Shown: positions 41,056-51,429 of the stretch, in pieces
Layout of the letters: each line of letters starts with the position of its first letter
How positions within the stretch are numbered: the stretch's first letter is position 1
Assembly (NCBI GenBank): GCA_025330725.1
Contig: JAIWND010000024.1
Span: 124,001 to 188,000 of the forward strand
From: Chlamydoabsidia padenii
Lineage: Eukaryota > Mucoromycota > Mucoromycetes > Mucorales > Cunninghamellaceae
DNA length: 64,000 bases
Direction: 5' to 3'
Notes under the pieces: generated by a model
The model's database searches: none
What the model saw: the letters and a program-made list of their open reading frames with translations, nothing else
Told to the model about the DNA's origin: nothing
Translations under genes and position numbers: made by a program

Positions 41056-41677
41056 ATAGTGAACATTTATTGATTTATATCCCCCACTTCTAGTATTATA
41101 GTTTTTTTTTTTTATCATACATACAATAAAAAATCATATCTTAATTAATTAATAAATTAATTAAACATCATTTGTCTTTGTTGGTTGCATGAATCTGGGT
41201 TTGAATTGCTCAAAAAAGGAACTGTAAGAATGTTGCTTTGCTATAATATCACTCCCCTGTATATACTGATTTCCCTTGATGAACAGCTATGTTGGTTACT
41301 TTGCAATCTACAAACAAATGCTTTACAAGCTTTTTCTTGGGGAAAGTGTGCAACACCCTAAACGATCCACGTTCCCTCTTGACAATTGCTGCTGTTTTTA
41401 TCTTATTAGCATCTACTGTATATTGTCCACACATACGGTCTTATTATCTGTCATGTATATCCATTTCATCGGTCAATAGAAATCTTTTTTCATGCAAACC
41501 CTCAAAAAAACGTTTTAAGCCCCGATAATTTGCACCTGAAGGGTGCAATGATCACCCTTTGCATACATAATCCTGTTTAACATAATTCCCACAAAATCAA
41601 AAACAAATGTGTAGTTTTTTTATTGGATCAATATATAAGGCAATAATAGATAGATGTGTGTGAATAATATAATATAT
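41056..41677. other. Convergent 3' region
   Basis: The 3' flanks of the bromodomain-kinase gene (plus) and uS19 (minus). AATAAA at about 41124 is a likely poly(A) signal. A TTGCACC-tgaa-GGTGCAA hairpin lies near 41531-41548. No gene seen. Confidence 0.55.
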
Positions 41678-42333
41678 CTACTTGAGAGGGACGAATCGAG
41701 AAGAGTGAGTGGCACCAATACCGGGACGACCGTGGCGCACAGGCTTGTAGGTGATACTAAAAAAGAAGAGGGGATGGTTAATACTGATTGGAAGGGAAGA
41801 TATTCTATTATAGATGACTTACGAGAATTCACCAAGGTAGTGACCAACCATTTCAGGGCGGATTTCGACTTGGTTGAAAGTCTTACCGTTGTAGACACCG
41901 ACGACGGAACCGATCATTTCAGGGACAATGATCATGTTACGCAAATGAGTCTTGACAGTGGCAGGCTTTTCACCAGAAGGAGCTTCGGTCTTCGCCTTGC
42001 GGAGCTTCTTGATGAGACCCATGGGCTTGCGCTTGAGACCACGTTGGAATCGTCTACGGGCACGACAGTGGACCAAATCCATGAATTGTTCAGAGGACAA
42101 GTCCAACAATTGGTCGAGGTCGACACCACGGTAGCTGAACTTGCGGAAAGTTCTCTTTCTTTGGGTAGGTTGGTCAGCCTAATTGATGTTCATAGATAAA
42201 AATAAAAATAAAAAGAGTGAGTGATCCTGATTCTTTCATCCATCCATCCATTCATCCATCCATCCATTCATCATGTATTGTTGATCTAATCCATCGTCGA
42301 TATGTCTATCTATTGTATAAATACACTTACCAT
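41678..42333 (-). CDS. rps15: Small ribosomal subunit protein uS19 (S15)
   Basis: Cytosolic 40S protein of the subunit head. The start codon forms its own tiny exon (ATG at 42331-42333 followed directly by GTAAGTG), a common layout for fungal ribosomal protein genes. Exon 2 reads [59 protein letters not shown] and [19 protein letters not shown]. Exon 3 gives [20 protein letters not shown] and ends FVPLK. Length about 150 residues, as expected. A minus-strand recurring motif (42422-42437) lies 90 bp upstream, and the first intron carries a CATC repeat. Confidence 0.97.
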
Positions 42334-42685
42334 GTTGCAAAGGTTTGAGAAAAAAAAAAAAGGAAGGAAAGAGAAATTGAGGTCAATGAGCATTTTGGAT
42401 AAATCAGTGAGAGCGGCCATCGATTTTAAATTCCGACGAGTCCCCACAATGCATGATGCTCATTAGAGACCCTGGTTCCTGATGTTGTGTTACTTTTTCC
42501 TCCTGGTCAAGGCTCCGGTAATGATTCATTGTAGAGATTATCATTATACATGACCCATCCTTATATCATAATACTTATTACCCATTGATATAGACACATA
42601 GTATAGGCAGGGCGGTCGTGTATAACCATGTACTCAATCATTGTATGAAACCTTGGTAATTAATGCTGTAAACTACTATGCTGAT

Positions 42686-42960
42686 TCAAGAAGAAGAAAA
42701 AAGTTCCCTGGCTTCAAATAATAGGAGAAGGAACGGCGCTTTGACCTGCTTTTTCATGCAAGAATCGAGGAGACGGGTAAATTGAGCCCGATACTGATGG
42801 TCTGGAGGTAATTTATCCAGAATATTCAAAAAAGACACATCAAATGATCTGTATGATATGTTACTCTGAAGGACTGCGCTAGGGAGTCTTAACGGAATGC
42901 TCAGTAGGGGCAACACATCGGGTCGGGAACTGAATTTCGTTGAGTCAAATTTCAGGTTTC
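42686..42960 (-). pseudogene. Orphan exon-like coding segment, possible gene relic
   Basis: An open minus-strand frame reads DRNLKFDSTKFSSRPDVLPL, SFDVSFLNILDKLPPDHQYR and QFTRLLDSCMKKQVKAPFLL, ending ARELFSSS at a stop. The composition is clearly protein-like, and a near-perfect acceptor (TTTTATTTTCGCAG) precedes it at about 42961. No upstream exon or ATG fits in phase, and the region upstream is the FAD monooxygenase promoter and 5' UTR. It may be the last exon of a gene disrupted by rearrangement, or a chance frame. I do not recognise a family. Confidence 0.35.
42922..42938 (+). promoter_or_regulatory. Recurring promoter motif upstream of the FAD monooxygenase
   Basis: GTCGGGAACTGAATTTC, about 145-160 bp upstream of ATG 43081 and in the same orientation. 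It is a weaker match than other copies. Confidence 0.35.
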
Positions 42961-43080
42961 TGTCCTGCGAAAATAAAAATAAAAGGGACGGAGTTACTTT
43001 TCTCTCTCTCTTCTTTTTTCTCCTTCATTATAACAATCTCTTCTTCACTTTTACAAACAAAATCTTTATTCTATTAAATA

Positions 43081-45440
43081 TGGCGGAAACAGTGGATGTA
43101 CTCGTATCAGGTGCTGGTCCTGTTGGTCTTTTTTGCACTTACCTGTTAATCAAGAACGGTCACTCTGTTCATGTGCTCGACAAAAAGCCAAGTCCTACCG
43201 ACCAAAGTCGTGCTTTTGGTATTACTCCACGTACTTTACAAATCCTTCAGCATCATGGTATTGCTCATCGAATCCTTCAAAAAGCTGTCTTTGTCCGTGG
43301 TATGCTTTTCCATCTTGGTGGTGGTAACGTAAGTATCCTCAACTCAAAACATATATCTCTCTCTTTCTTCTTTGCCAACTCACTTTTTGAATAGTTCCGC
43401 GAGCTATACTTTGAAGAATTCGATACGACATTCCCTCATTTGACTGTCATTGGACAATCCGAAGTGGAAAAGATTTTTGTGGACGAAATCGAAAAATTAC
43501 AAGGTCAAGTCCACTGGAATACAGAACTTTTGGAATACGAACAACACGAAGACTATGTATCAGCTCAAGTCAAGGATGCCTCTGGAACAACAAAGCGAAT
43601 CTCTGCAAAATATATTGTTGGTGCTGACGGCTGTCACTCTATAGTACGAAAGCATGATCCTACTTGGACTTATGAAGGCAACTCTATCAAGTCTCAATTT
43701 GCATTGGCTGATATGGTCTTGGAAGGTGCTGATATATCTAAACTTCAATATCGGACTTCAGTATTTTATCATCCTGAAGGTAACTTAGAAAAGATGTGTC
43801 TATTGATCCCTTACTGATCCTTATTGTTGTTGTTTTATTGATATATAGGCTCCTGTGCTTTGGCTCCATTACCTCATAAAGGTGATGTTAACACAATAAC
43901 GGTGCGAATGGTGGCCAACATGGGACCTTATGTGGAAGACGAAAAATCAACAAAAGTGACACATGGTGTGGATAATCCTCGCGAAGTACTCACGTTGGAA
44001 AAAGTCAAGGAACTCATGAACGATCGAATTGAAGGATTGGATTTGAATATCAAGGATTGTCTTTGGCTGACTTACTTTAATGTGAACGAAAGAATCGCCA
44101 ATGGGTTCCGACGCAACAGGGCATTTTTGGCTGGAGGTAAGAAAAGTATATAAGAAAGGGGAGAGAAAAAAAAGAAGTAACTAACATCATACTCACTTTG
44201 TCTCTTTTGATGGATTTATAGATGCCGCTCATTGTCATTCTCCTGCTGGTAAGTTCGATTAGGAGTGTATACATAAGAGTGCAACTAATATTGTATGATC
44301 TCTGTTTAATTATTTTTAGGCGGACAAGGCTTGAATATTGGGCTCCAAGATGGTAAGTAAATGCTACAGATATGATATCTGTGCTATGCATTTGATTGAC
44401 AAGACTTTTTTTTATGCGTGTCATAGCTGAAAACTTGGCATGGAAACTATCTTTGGTACTATCTGGTAAAAGTTCTGACTCTGAAACATTGTTGCAGTCG
44501 TATGTGGTGGAGGTAGGTTACTTTATAATCAACATAAACAAAAGTAGAGTTTACTTAACTTTTTTTGGGGTGGGTGCTAGCGTGAACCTATGGTCAAATC
44601 GGTGATGGCTATGACTGGTACAGTATCAAGAGTATTACTTTCCGATACTTATGTCATGTGTAAGTAAACAAAACAAAACAAATGTATATGGCGAACAATG
44701 ATAAACTAACATATCATCACTGTGTTTACATAGCGACGATACGATCTGCAGGACTCTCATTAGCATCCAGTATTCCGGCATTAAGACGTAAATTCTTACG
44801 TCGAATGTACCAGGTAAGAACATGTCTCTTTTTATACGTTAAAATGAAATCTGACTTGAGCAATTCTTTATTTTAGATTGACTTCAAGTTGGGCGAATCT
44901 CCCATCGTATCACCACAAAGTACAAATCAACACCAACAACTTATACCGACCGGGCACTTTATGAAGGACACCAAGGCATTATTAAACAAGGATGTGTCAG
45001 GCCTGGTAGAGCGTAAAACAATCTATCAAGTCTTGGAAAAGTGGAACACCAAACACACAGCCATTTGGATGATCACTCGACAAACATGGCAACAAGAGCC
45101 TGAGCTGGAACTTACCAATGCATTTATCAATGAAATTAAAAGATACGACTCATGTCGCGGTGTAGTGGTGCAGTCAATCACTCAGTATGGCAACTACAAC
45201 AATGACAAGACCGAGGTGGATTATTGGATCGACACTCATGCAATCTCCTCAGGTGATTCTCTGACTAGTCAATTAGGTTTTGGTGCTCACTTGACAGGTA
45301 CGAAATCAACAACTCCGCCTGCAGCTTTGGTGATACTTCGACCTGATCGTTATGTAGCCTATAGTGGATTAATTAGTACTAAAATAGAATTGGATCAGGC
45401 GTTTGCCTTTGTTAATAGTTATCTTTTAACAACCAAATAA
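43081..45440 (+). CDS. FAD-dependent aromatic-ring hydroxylase-type monooxygenase
   Basis: Flavoprotein of the PheA/TfdB (FAD-binding-3) class, which uses NAD(P)H and O2 to hydroxylate phenolic substrates; the substrate is unknown. Nine exons. The N-terminal Rossmann motif reads VDVLVSGAGPVGLFCTYLLI and ends the first strand-helix with HVLDKKPSPTDQSRA. The FAD-ribityl motif is IVGADGCHSIVRK. The second FAD motif spans several exons: FLAGDAAHCHSPAGGQGLNI followed by GLQDAENLAWKLSLVL. The C-terminal exon is a thioredoxin-like fold (PPAALVILRPDRYVAYSG) typical of phenol 2-monooxygenases. Total length about 600 residues. A single GGQGLN exon of under 30 nt is flanked by two tiny introns, a layout worth noting for gene predictors. 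Confidence 0.9.
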
Positions 45441-45821
45441 AAAAACTTATTGTAAACATGTCTCCTTTTTACCATTCAACTCAGCCCCTCGTTTTTGCAT
45501 TGGAAGGTTACACGAATACAAGACTGATCAGGTCAAGTCATTCTACTGCTTTGTTTATCACCCTTTTTCTCGGATTAAGCTAACTCCTGGTAATGTAATG
45601 ATATAATAATGACGCTGTCAGTGCTAATCAACCATCTCCTCACAGTCAAAGATGATCCTGTCCCTGTTTAAAAAGACCTCTTCGATTTTCAAAATCCGTC
45701 CAAGTTGTCTGACAAAAATAAAGGTGTCGCCAAAAATAGATTTTTGAGAAACACAAAAGAGAGAAAAACTTTTTTTTTCTTTTGTTGTCTCTCTTTCACT
45801 TACTTTTTTTTTTTTTTTTTT
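45441..45821. other. Intergenic region upstream of the mucin-like gene
   Basis: A minus-strand recurring motif at 45684-45698 (ACGGATTTTGAAAATC) lies about 125 bp upstream of ATG 45822. No other signal. Confidence 0.5.
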
Positions 45822-46928
45822 ATGTCTACAATTGAAACTTCATCAATAAAAATAACATCAACAGTAGAATCACATTCAACAACTAATATCGAAGAAACAA
45901 CTTCAACACAAATGTCAACTTCCAAAGAATCGCCAGACGTAGTGTCTACAGCCAGTGACCCTCCTCCACCAACCACAACAAAAGCTTCACCCACTTTGGA
46001 AACTAGTTCATCACCACCAGAAACAACATCGAAACCCAGTGATCCTACCACCTCAAGCGACCCAGCTACCTCGCCACCACCAGAAACAACAACAACCCCT
46101 GATACTCCAACTACAACATCGCCCATAACTACACCAAACCCGGAGACAACCACACCTACTACTACGGAACCAAAAACCACACCTACTTATCAAACACCTG
46201 CTACGACATCATCACCCCCATCTCCTTCTTCCTTATCACCAAAATGGACGTCGACTCCGATTCCAGTGACCACAGTGACCAAATCTGGCGGCATTGAATA
46301 TACCATCACTTCAACTTCCTACAGCTCACAAACACTTACTAGTAGTTCTACACCATCTTCATCATCCACTCCTTCGCCGGTGAATGCAGGTGCTATTGCT
46401 GGTGGGGTAGTTGGGGGTGTGGCGGGGCTTGCTATTCTTGGCGCGGCGATCTTCTTCTTCCTTCGACGACGTACACGAAAACGACAACATCATTTATCCT
46501 ACTCAACTGCAGATATGGAAGGTTTGGAAACTCAACAACAACAAGCTGATGATTTGTTTTATGGTATTGGAGGATCTACAGCGGCCAATAGTACCACTTT
46601 TAATGATGGAAACAACAGTCATCGATTATCTTCTTCTACAGCAGCAACCAAGCCAAGACCTTTTGTCACACCTTACAACAACAGTGGATCGGAAGATGGT
46701 GGCAGTGTGGGATATTATTCACCTTCTCAACGACCTCAAGCACAAGACTATTATGATCAACAGGACTTTTATGCCCCACCTCATCAATACATGCCGAATC
46801 ATCCTATGCAATACCCTCACCAAAACTTATCTGGATCCACTCAACCGGAACGACATGTGCCTCATTTGGTGCAAGACAATGATGATGACCCTCACTCAAT
46901 AGATGTGCCTCATTCAAAGGACGAATAG
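45822..46928 (+). CDS. Mucin-like Ser/Thr-rich single-pass membrane protein
   Basis: A single exon, 368 residues from ATG 45822. Residues 1-190 are a Thr/Ser/Pro-rich stalk (TTSPITTPNPETTTPTTTEP and similar) expected to be heavily O-mannosylated. One transmembrane segment follows (AGAIAGGVVGGVAGLAILGA then AIFFFLRRRTRKRQ), with positive residues placing the C-terminal half in the cytosol. The cytosolic tail is Gln/Tyr/Pro-rich and ends VPHSKDE. This is the plan of fungal cell-wall stress sensors (Mid2/Wsc-like), but no WSC cysteine domain is seen. No signal peptide follows the ATG; an in-frame ATG at 45705 would add a Phe-rich stretch encoded by a T run, which I think is 5' UTR. Confidence 0.7.
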   Translation: MSTIETSSIKITSTVESHSTTNIEETTSTQMSTSKESPDVVSTASDPPPPTTTKASPTLETSSSPPETTSKPSDPTTSSDPATSPPPETTTTPDTPTTTSPITTPNPETTTPTTTEPKTTPTYQTPATTSSPPSPSSLSPKWTSTPIPVTTVTKSGGIEYTITSTSYSSQTLTSSSTPSSSSTPSPVNAGAIAGGVVGGVAGLAILGAAIFFFLRRRTRKRQHHLSYSTADMEGLETQQQQADDLFYGIGGSTAANSTTFNDGNNSHRLSSSTAATKPRPFVTPYNNSGSEDGGSVGYYSPSQRPQAQDYYDQQDFYAPPHQYMPNHPMQYPHQNLSGSTQPERHVPHLVQDNDDDPHSIDVPHSKDE

Positions 46929-47561
46929 ACTTACTTTCCCCTTCCCTTCCCTTAGATTATTATTTATTTTGTACAATACCCTTTTTATCATCCGTGGATA
47001 TAAATAAAGAATTTAATCTCCTTCTCATATGTCTACCTGTCTTTGTCTTGCCTTTTTTTAAAAAAAACACCTCAATTTGTATATAACTGAACCTTGTTTT
47101 CGTTCGAATCAAGGAACCCACGCTCTTTTGGATCAAAAAAGGGGAGTGGTAGACTCTCGATTTGATTTTTTGTTATAAAGAACAAACAAAAAGGGAAATG
47201 ACTTTCGACATGACCCTAATGGATGTGATCCAGTCGATCATAATGAAAACTTTTTTAATCGGTGTAATAAAGTTGTTGGGTGGGGCATCGGGATACCTGT
47301 TATTCTCATTTTATTACAACAGCACTAGTACGTTATAAATTGATAATAGAAAGTGCATGGTAAGCAATAAGGCGACATACGAACAGCTTTTATTGAAAAA
47401 TCCAGGGAGTCCCTGAAGATCAGTCCGATCGGGGTTTACAATTAACGCATGAATTTGACACATTGTTTGAAAAGCAAAAAGATGAAAGACGAAAGAGGCA
47501 GCCGTTAGTTACTAATCAAGGAGAAAAAGAAAAGAAAAGTTTATTGATGAATACGGATGCG

Positions 47562-47602
<41 letters not shown>

Positions 47603-47646
47603 AAAGGGGAAATCGGTGTTTGAAAAAGCATCTGAGGTGCAAAAAT
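46929..47646. other. Intergenic region downstream of the mucin-like gene
   Basis: AATAAA at about 47003 is a likely poly(A) signal. A plus-strand recurring motif at 47429-47443 has no assigned gene. A 39-base A run lies at 47562-47600. No coding evidence. Confidence 0.55.
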
Positions 47647-47719
47647 GTCACATGCAGGATTCGAACCTGCGACCTCATGCGTGTGAAGCATGCGTGATAA
47701 CCGACTACACCAATGTGAC
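47647..47719 (-). tRNA. tRNA-Val(CAC)
   Basis: A 73-nt intronless cloverleaf on the minus strand. The acceptor stem GTCACAT pairs with ATGTGAC. The anticodon arm CATGC-TTCACAC-GCATG gives anticodon CAC (Val codon GUG). The T arm contains GGTTCGAATCC. A recurring-motif-like sequence (47766-47782) lies about 50 bp upstream of its 5' end. Confidence 0.93.
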
Positions 47720-47765
47720 TCCAGTTGGAGATTAGACTTAAAAGTGCTATATATTTCACTAACTT

Positions 47766-47782
47766 ATATTTAAACGCCGACC
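47766..47782 (-). promoter_or_regulatory. CGG-TTTAAA element upstream of tRNA-Val
   Basis: On the minus strand GGTCGGCGTTTAAATA, 47-63 bp upstream of the tRNA 5' end. It resembles the element found upstream of protein genes and of tRNA-Pro. Confidence 0.4.
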
Positions 47783-48320
47783 AGCTTCTATTGGTGCGGA
47801 GTGTAGATAATGGACTTAAAAGGAAATATCTTCATTTTCTTTTCTTTCTTTCTTTTTAATGAACCATCACACTCTCCTAATCGTTTTTTTTAAATGTATA
47901 TCCTACTTGAAAGGTATATTATTGTTAATTTTATTTTATCCAAATCCTCAATCTTCATAGAGAAAAGAAATCCCCATGTAGTAAGTATATGTACCATTGG
48001 CATAAAAATATCGTTTGACTCTTATTAAAACCTTTTTTTTTTTTCACTATTATTATACTGCACACTTATAAAATAAACATACTGATGGTATTCTTTATAT
48101 AATCAGATACATTTGAATGGTGTTATGGTAGATAGAGTACTGTGGTATCGCTTGATAATAGAGCAAAAAGATGATTTTTAATGGAGACTATCGGGATTTG
48201 AAAATTGCTAGCCTTGCCCCCTGCTGGGCTGACTTGTTTTCTGGTTCAAAAACATGAAAAATAAAAAATCTCTCCCCTCTTTTCTTTTTCTTTCTCTCCA
48301 CATTCTTTTTTTTAATAATA
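47783..48320. other. Intergenic region upstream of the ATP synthase d subunit gene
   Basis: AT-rich. The strong motif copy at 48191-48207 lies about 120 bp upstream of ATG 48321. Nothing else is seen. Confidence 0.5.
48191..48207 (+). promoter_or_regulatory. Recurring promoter motif upstream of ATP synthase subunit d
   Basis: TCGGGATTTGAAAATTG, one of the best matches in the window, in the same orientation as the gene and 114-130 bp upstream of the ATG. Confidence 0.55.
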
Positions 48321-48668
48321 ATGTTTGCCACCACCGTACGATCTGCCGCCAAGGTTGACTGGACCAAGTTGAGTGTCAGTCTTCCTCAAGAAACCGTTGC
48401 CTCTTTACAAGCCTTCCGCAAACGAAATGAAGAAGTCAAGCGTGTGTTGGACGAATTGAAGAATCAACCTACGGCTGTGGACTTTGCTCATTACCGTTCC
48501 ACTTTGAAAAACCAAAAGGTGATCGATCAAGCTGAAAAGGCTCTCAAGGACTTTAAGCCTGTGACTTACAATCTCGATGCTCAACTCAAGGCTATTGATC
48601 AATTCCAAGCCAAGGCCGTAAGTTTGATTATTAACCTCATTTTTACTTTTATAAACGACTAATCAAAC

Positions 48669-48728
<60 letters not shown>

Positions 48729-49049
48729 ATGAATAGGTCCAAAAAGCTCAAACCACTGTTGAAAAGATTGATGTCGAACTCAAGGATCTTCACGCTACTC
48801 TCAGCAACATTCAAAACTCCAGACCCATCGACCAATTGACTGTAAGTTAAAACAATAATCACTTACTTACGCCTTCCTTCTCAACTTCCTTTTTTTTTTT
48901 TTTTTTTTTGTTCTTTTCATCTTTACTAGGTTGACGATATTATTGCCGCCAAGCCTGACCTTCCTCAAATTGTCGAAAAGAACGTTGAACAAGGAAAATA
49001 CACCATCCCTGGCTACAAAGAAAAGTTTGGCGATATGTCCTACTTTTAG
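48321..49049 (+). CDS. atp7: Mitochondrial ATP synthase subunit d (Atp7)
   Basis: Peripheral stalk subunit of mitochondrial F1Fo ATP synthase. Three exons encode about 170 residues. The start is MFATTVRSAAKVDWTKLSVS and continues ETVASLQAFRKRNEEVKRVL, VDFAHYRSTLKNQKVIDQAE, then VQKAQTTVEKIDVELKDLHA and IPGYKEKFGDMSYF at the end. VDWxKL and FAHYRSxLKN are family hallmarks. Intron 1 has a T24 run followed by GTT repeats just before the acceptor, and intron 2 a T20 run. Confidence 0.95.
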
Positions 49050-49225
49050 ATTCCTCTTGTTTGACGATTCTTTGGCTGTTATCACGATATCTATTCCTTC
49101 TAGATCAGTATTACTTCATAATAAAATGATTTGTTTATTAAAAATGGGGACGTGTCTTGATGTAATGATAGCAATGGGTGTGTGGGGTTATTTACATGTG
49201 GGGTATGTTGTTGGTCTTGCTATGT

Positions 49226-49303
49226 AATGATGGTAATTGGGGTTTTATCTCTTATGCAAAGATCAATGATGGTAATAGGGATTTTATCTCTTATGCAAAG
49301 TAT
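49226..49303. repeat. Two-copy 39-bp tandem repeat
   Basis: AATGATGGTAATxGGGxTTT... is repeated twice in tandem (49226-49264 and 49265-49303) with a few mismatches, in the 3' flank of the ATP synthase d gene. Probably a local duplication. Confidence 0.8.
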
Positions 49304-49483
49304 ATATTTGTGTCCCTTCTCTTAAACCAGTCTATTCCATGACAATTTGATCCAGTACTATGGAGTGGCACTAAAATCCGGGATATGGCGGGAATTAAAT
49401 GGCCTTGAAAAAAGGTTTCAAACATAAAAATAATTTCTTCCATTCTCTTTCGGTTTTAAAACTTTTTATTGATACTCTACATA

Positions 49484-50559
49484 ATGTGGGAATCCGAACT
49501 GGCATCGAATATTGCTGGTTACTTATCTATTGTATGCTGGTTAATCGTTTTCGTACCGTAAGTTATTTTACACCTTGGGCTCTTAAAATAATCTATTAAC
49601 TCAAACACTCTTCTGACACTAATCTTCTTCTCTTTTACACTTGGTAGTCAATTGTGGGAAAACTATGAAAGGAAAAGTGGTGATGGGTTATCTATGACTT
49701 TTTTGGTGATTTGGCTTGCTGGTGATGTATTTAACCTTATGGGTGTTATCTTACAAGACCTTCTTCCAACCATGGTATGTATATAAGAAAAAAGAAAAAG
49801 AAAAAAGAAACTGGGTCACTGTCTTGCTAACACCTTGTATTTACAATCTTCTCATTAATCAAGTTCCTGTTGGCCTTATGGTATACTGTGGCAGATATGG
49901 GACTTATTTGGCAAGTCATCTTCTACCAACAATTGACCTCGACGGGATTCCTTGACGAAGAAGAAGTTACCTTGATTCAAGCCAGTAGCAGCAATAGATT
50001 ACGACGAAGATCAAGTGAATCCCGCACCCATACTGTCTCATTCTGGTTCAACTTATTATCAGGTCTATCAATTGCATTGGTAACACTCTTATCTTGTGTT
50101 TGGTATACTTCTATTCATGGTGGTCTTATTACAGGATCCAATATAACAACAATCCTGCTTGAAAAAGATGATCCTGTGAAGGAATTCCATTGGCTGCCTC
50201 AGGTACTGGGTTGGACTAGTGCTGTACTCTATGTTGGTAGCCGGATTCCTCAAATTGCCAAGAACCATCGTCAAAAAAGCACAGAAGGACTCAGTTTGGG
50301 CATGTTTTTGTGTGCTGTCATTGGAAATGTCTTATTCACAATGGTAAGAAGGGGGGAAGGTTGATGAGAAAAGAAACAATAGTATGCAACAGCTTGTATT
50401 GACCTTTTTTTTTCGGGGGGGGGGGTGACGGGGTTGATCAATAGTCTATCTTTTTACGGTCTAGTGAACGACATTACCTTTTGGTGAACCTTGCCTGGAT
50501 TGTTGGCAGTTGTGGTACCTTGGTGTTTGATTTCACAGTAAGTACATTAACAACAACAA

Positions 50560-50593
<34 letters not shown>

Positions 50594-50734
50594 GGGTGCA
50601 AACTGGTTGTATTAACTTTCTGTCTTTTTTTTTTTTTTTTTTTTTTTTTTTGGCAACAGATCTTTATTCAATTCTTTGTTTACAAGCGTAAAGGATCTAA
50701 CAAGAAAAACAAGAACTCTCCTTACATAGATTAG
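49484..50734 (+). CDS. PQ-loop vacuolar/lysosomal amino-acid transporter (Ypq/PQLC2-like)
   Basis: Seven-helix PQ-loop transporter; the Ypq1-3/PQLC2 group exports cationic amino acids from vacuoles or lysosomes. Five exons from ATG 49484 (MWESELASNIAGYLSIVCWL). The first PQ loop is VPQLWENYERKSGDGLS, followed by FLVIWLAGDVFNLMGVILQD and FLLALWYTVADMGLIWQVIF. The second PQ loop is SRIPQIAKNHRQKSTEGLS, then LFLCAVIGNVLFTM-type and LLVNLAWIVGSCGTLVFDFT. The protein ends with a basic NKKNKNSPYID. Intron 1 splits the Pro codon of the first PQ motif. The last intron (50538-50660) carries A31 near the donor and T27 near the acceptor. Confidence 0.9.
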
Positions 50735-51037
50735 ATACCCCCTCTCATCCTCACACTTCGCCATTAGCATTCCATTACCAATCCACTCATTCTGTAATTA
50801 TGTCCCTGTATTGTTGTTGTCTATCCATTTATTATCTACTTTACAATAAAACGACTTTGACGTCTTTTTATTTTATTTTTATAGTACTGATCAAAAATTA
50901 GGCATAGGCAAAAGCGAGTTGTGAATCAACAGTGTATTGGATGACGCTAACTGTCATGCACTTTTACTCTCCTCTTCAATTTTGTAACTCCGACACTGTG
51001 ATTTATATATAACCTACAAGTCTAACTCTCATCGGAA
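50735..51037. other. 3' flank of PQ-loop gene and upstream flank of tRNA-Ser
   Basis: AATAAA at about 50846 is a likely poly(A) signal. An AT-rich TTTATATATAACC lies about 30 bp upstream of tRNA-Ser. Nothing else is seen. Confidence 0.5.
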
Positions 51038-51119
51038 GTCAGTTTGTCCGAGTGGTTAAGGAGTGTGACTAGAAATCACATAGGCTCTGCCTGCACAGGT
51101 TCAAATCCTGTAGCTGACG
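51038..51119 (+). tRNA. tRNA-Ser(AGA)
   Basis: An 82-nt class II tRNA. The acceptor GTCAGTT pairs with AGCTGAC (one G-T pair), discriminator G. The anticodon loop CTAGAAA gives anticodon AGA, and a long variable arm (AGGCTCTGCCTGC region) precedes the T arm GGTTCAAATCC. The left LTR of the retrotransposon starts 42 bp after its 3' end. Confidence 0.93.
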
Positions 51120-51160
51120 ATTCTTTTTGTCCTTTTTTATAGCGGAGTTTAAACGACGTC

Positions 51161-51418
51161 TGTCGTTTGAACTATAAGACGAGTATTCCTTTTTTATATC
51201 AGGTGAAGAATAATGTTTTTATTAAAAGTGAAGTCTACATATATATATACTATTCTATTATCGGAGTCTATGGCTGAATTGGTTATATCGAAGCATCTAG
51301 ATGTTAAAAGATTTATCGAGAGAGAAAGAAGAGAAAGAAGAGAAAGGAGAAAGAGACAAAAAGAAATTTCCAGATTGATATCTAATTTTCCAGAGAAAAT
51401 CACTTTTTATCTCCGACA
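51161..51418 (-). repeat. 3' LTR of the retrotransposon (left copy)
   Basis: 258 bp, TGTCG...CGACA in plus orientation, apparently identical base by base to 55907-56164. It contains a GA-rich stretch and a TATATATATA tract that on the minus strand could serve as the promoter. Confidence 0.95.
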
Positions 51419-51429
51419 TCATTCCCCAC
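51419..51429 (-). other. Probable polypurine tract of the retrotransposon
   Basis: In element orientation GTGGGGAATGA abuts the 3' LTR; the final TGA is also the pol stop codon, so the plus-strand primer would lie in coding sequence. It is a short, imperfect purine run. Confidence 0.4.

Noticed and set aside
41531..41549. Hairpin TTGCACC-tgaa-GGTGCAA as an intrinsic terminator
   Set aside because: Eukaryotic nuclear DNA; bacterial-type terminators do not apply. Noted only as a short stem.
45800..46180. Antisense frame rich in Val and Gly over the mucin-like gene
   Set aside because: Mirror image of the ACA/ACC-rich Thr/Pro stalk.
47563..47600. A39 run near tRNA-Val, considered as a processed-transcript poly(A) tail (SINE-like)
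   Set aside because: No element body or target-site duplication next to it; similar A runs occur throughout the introns and spacers of this window.
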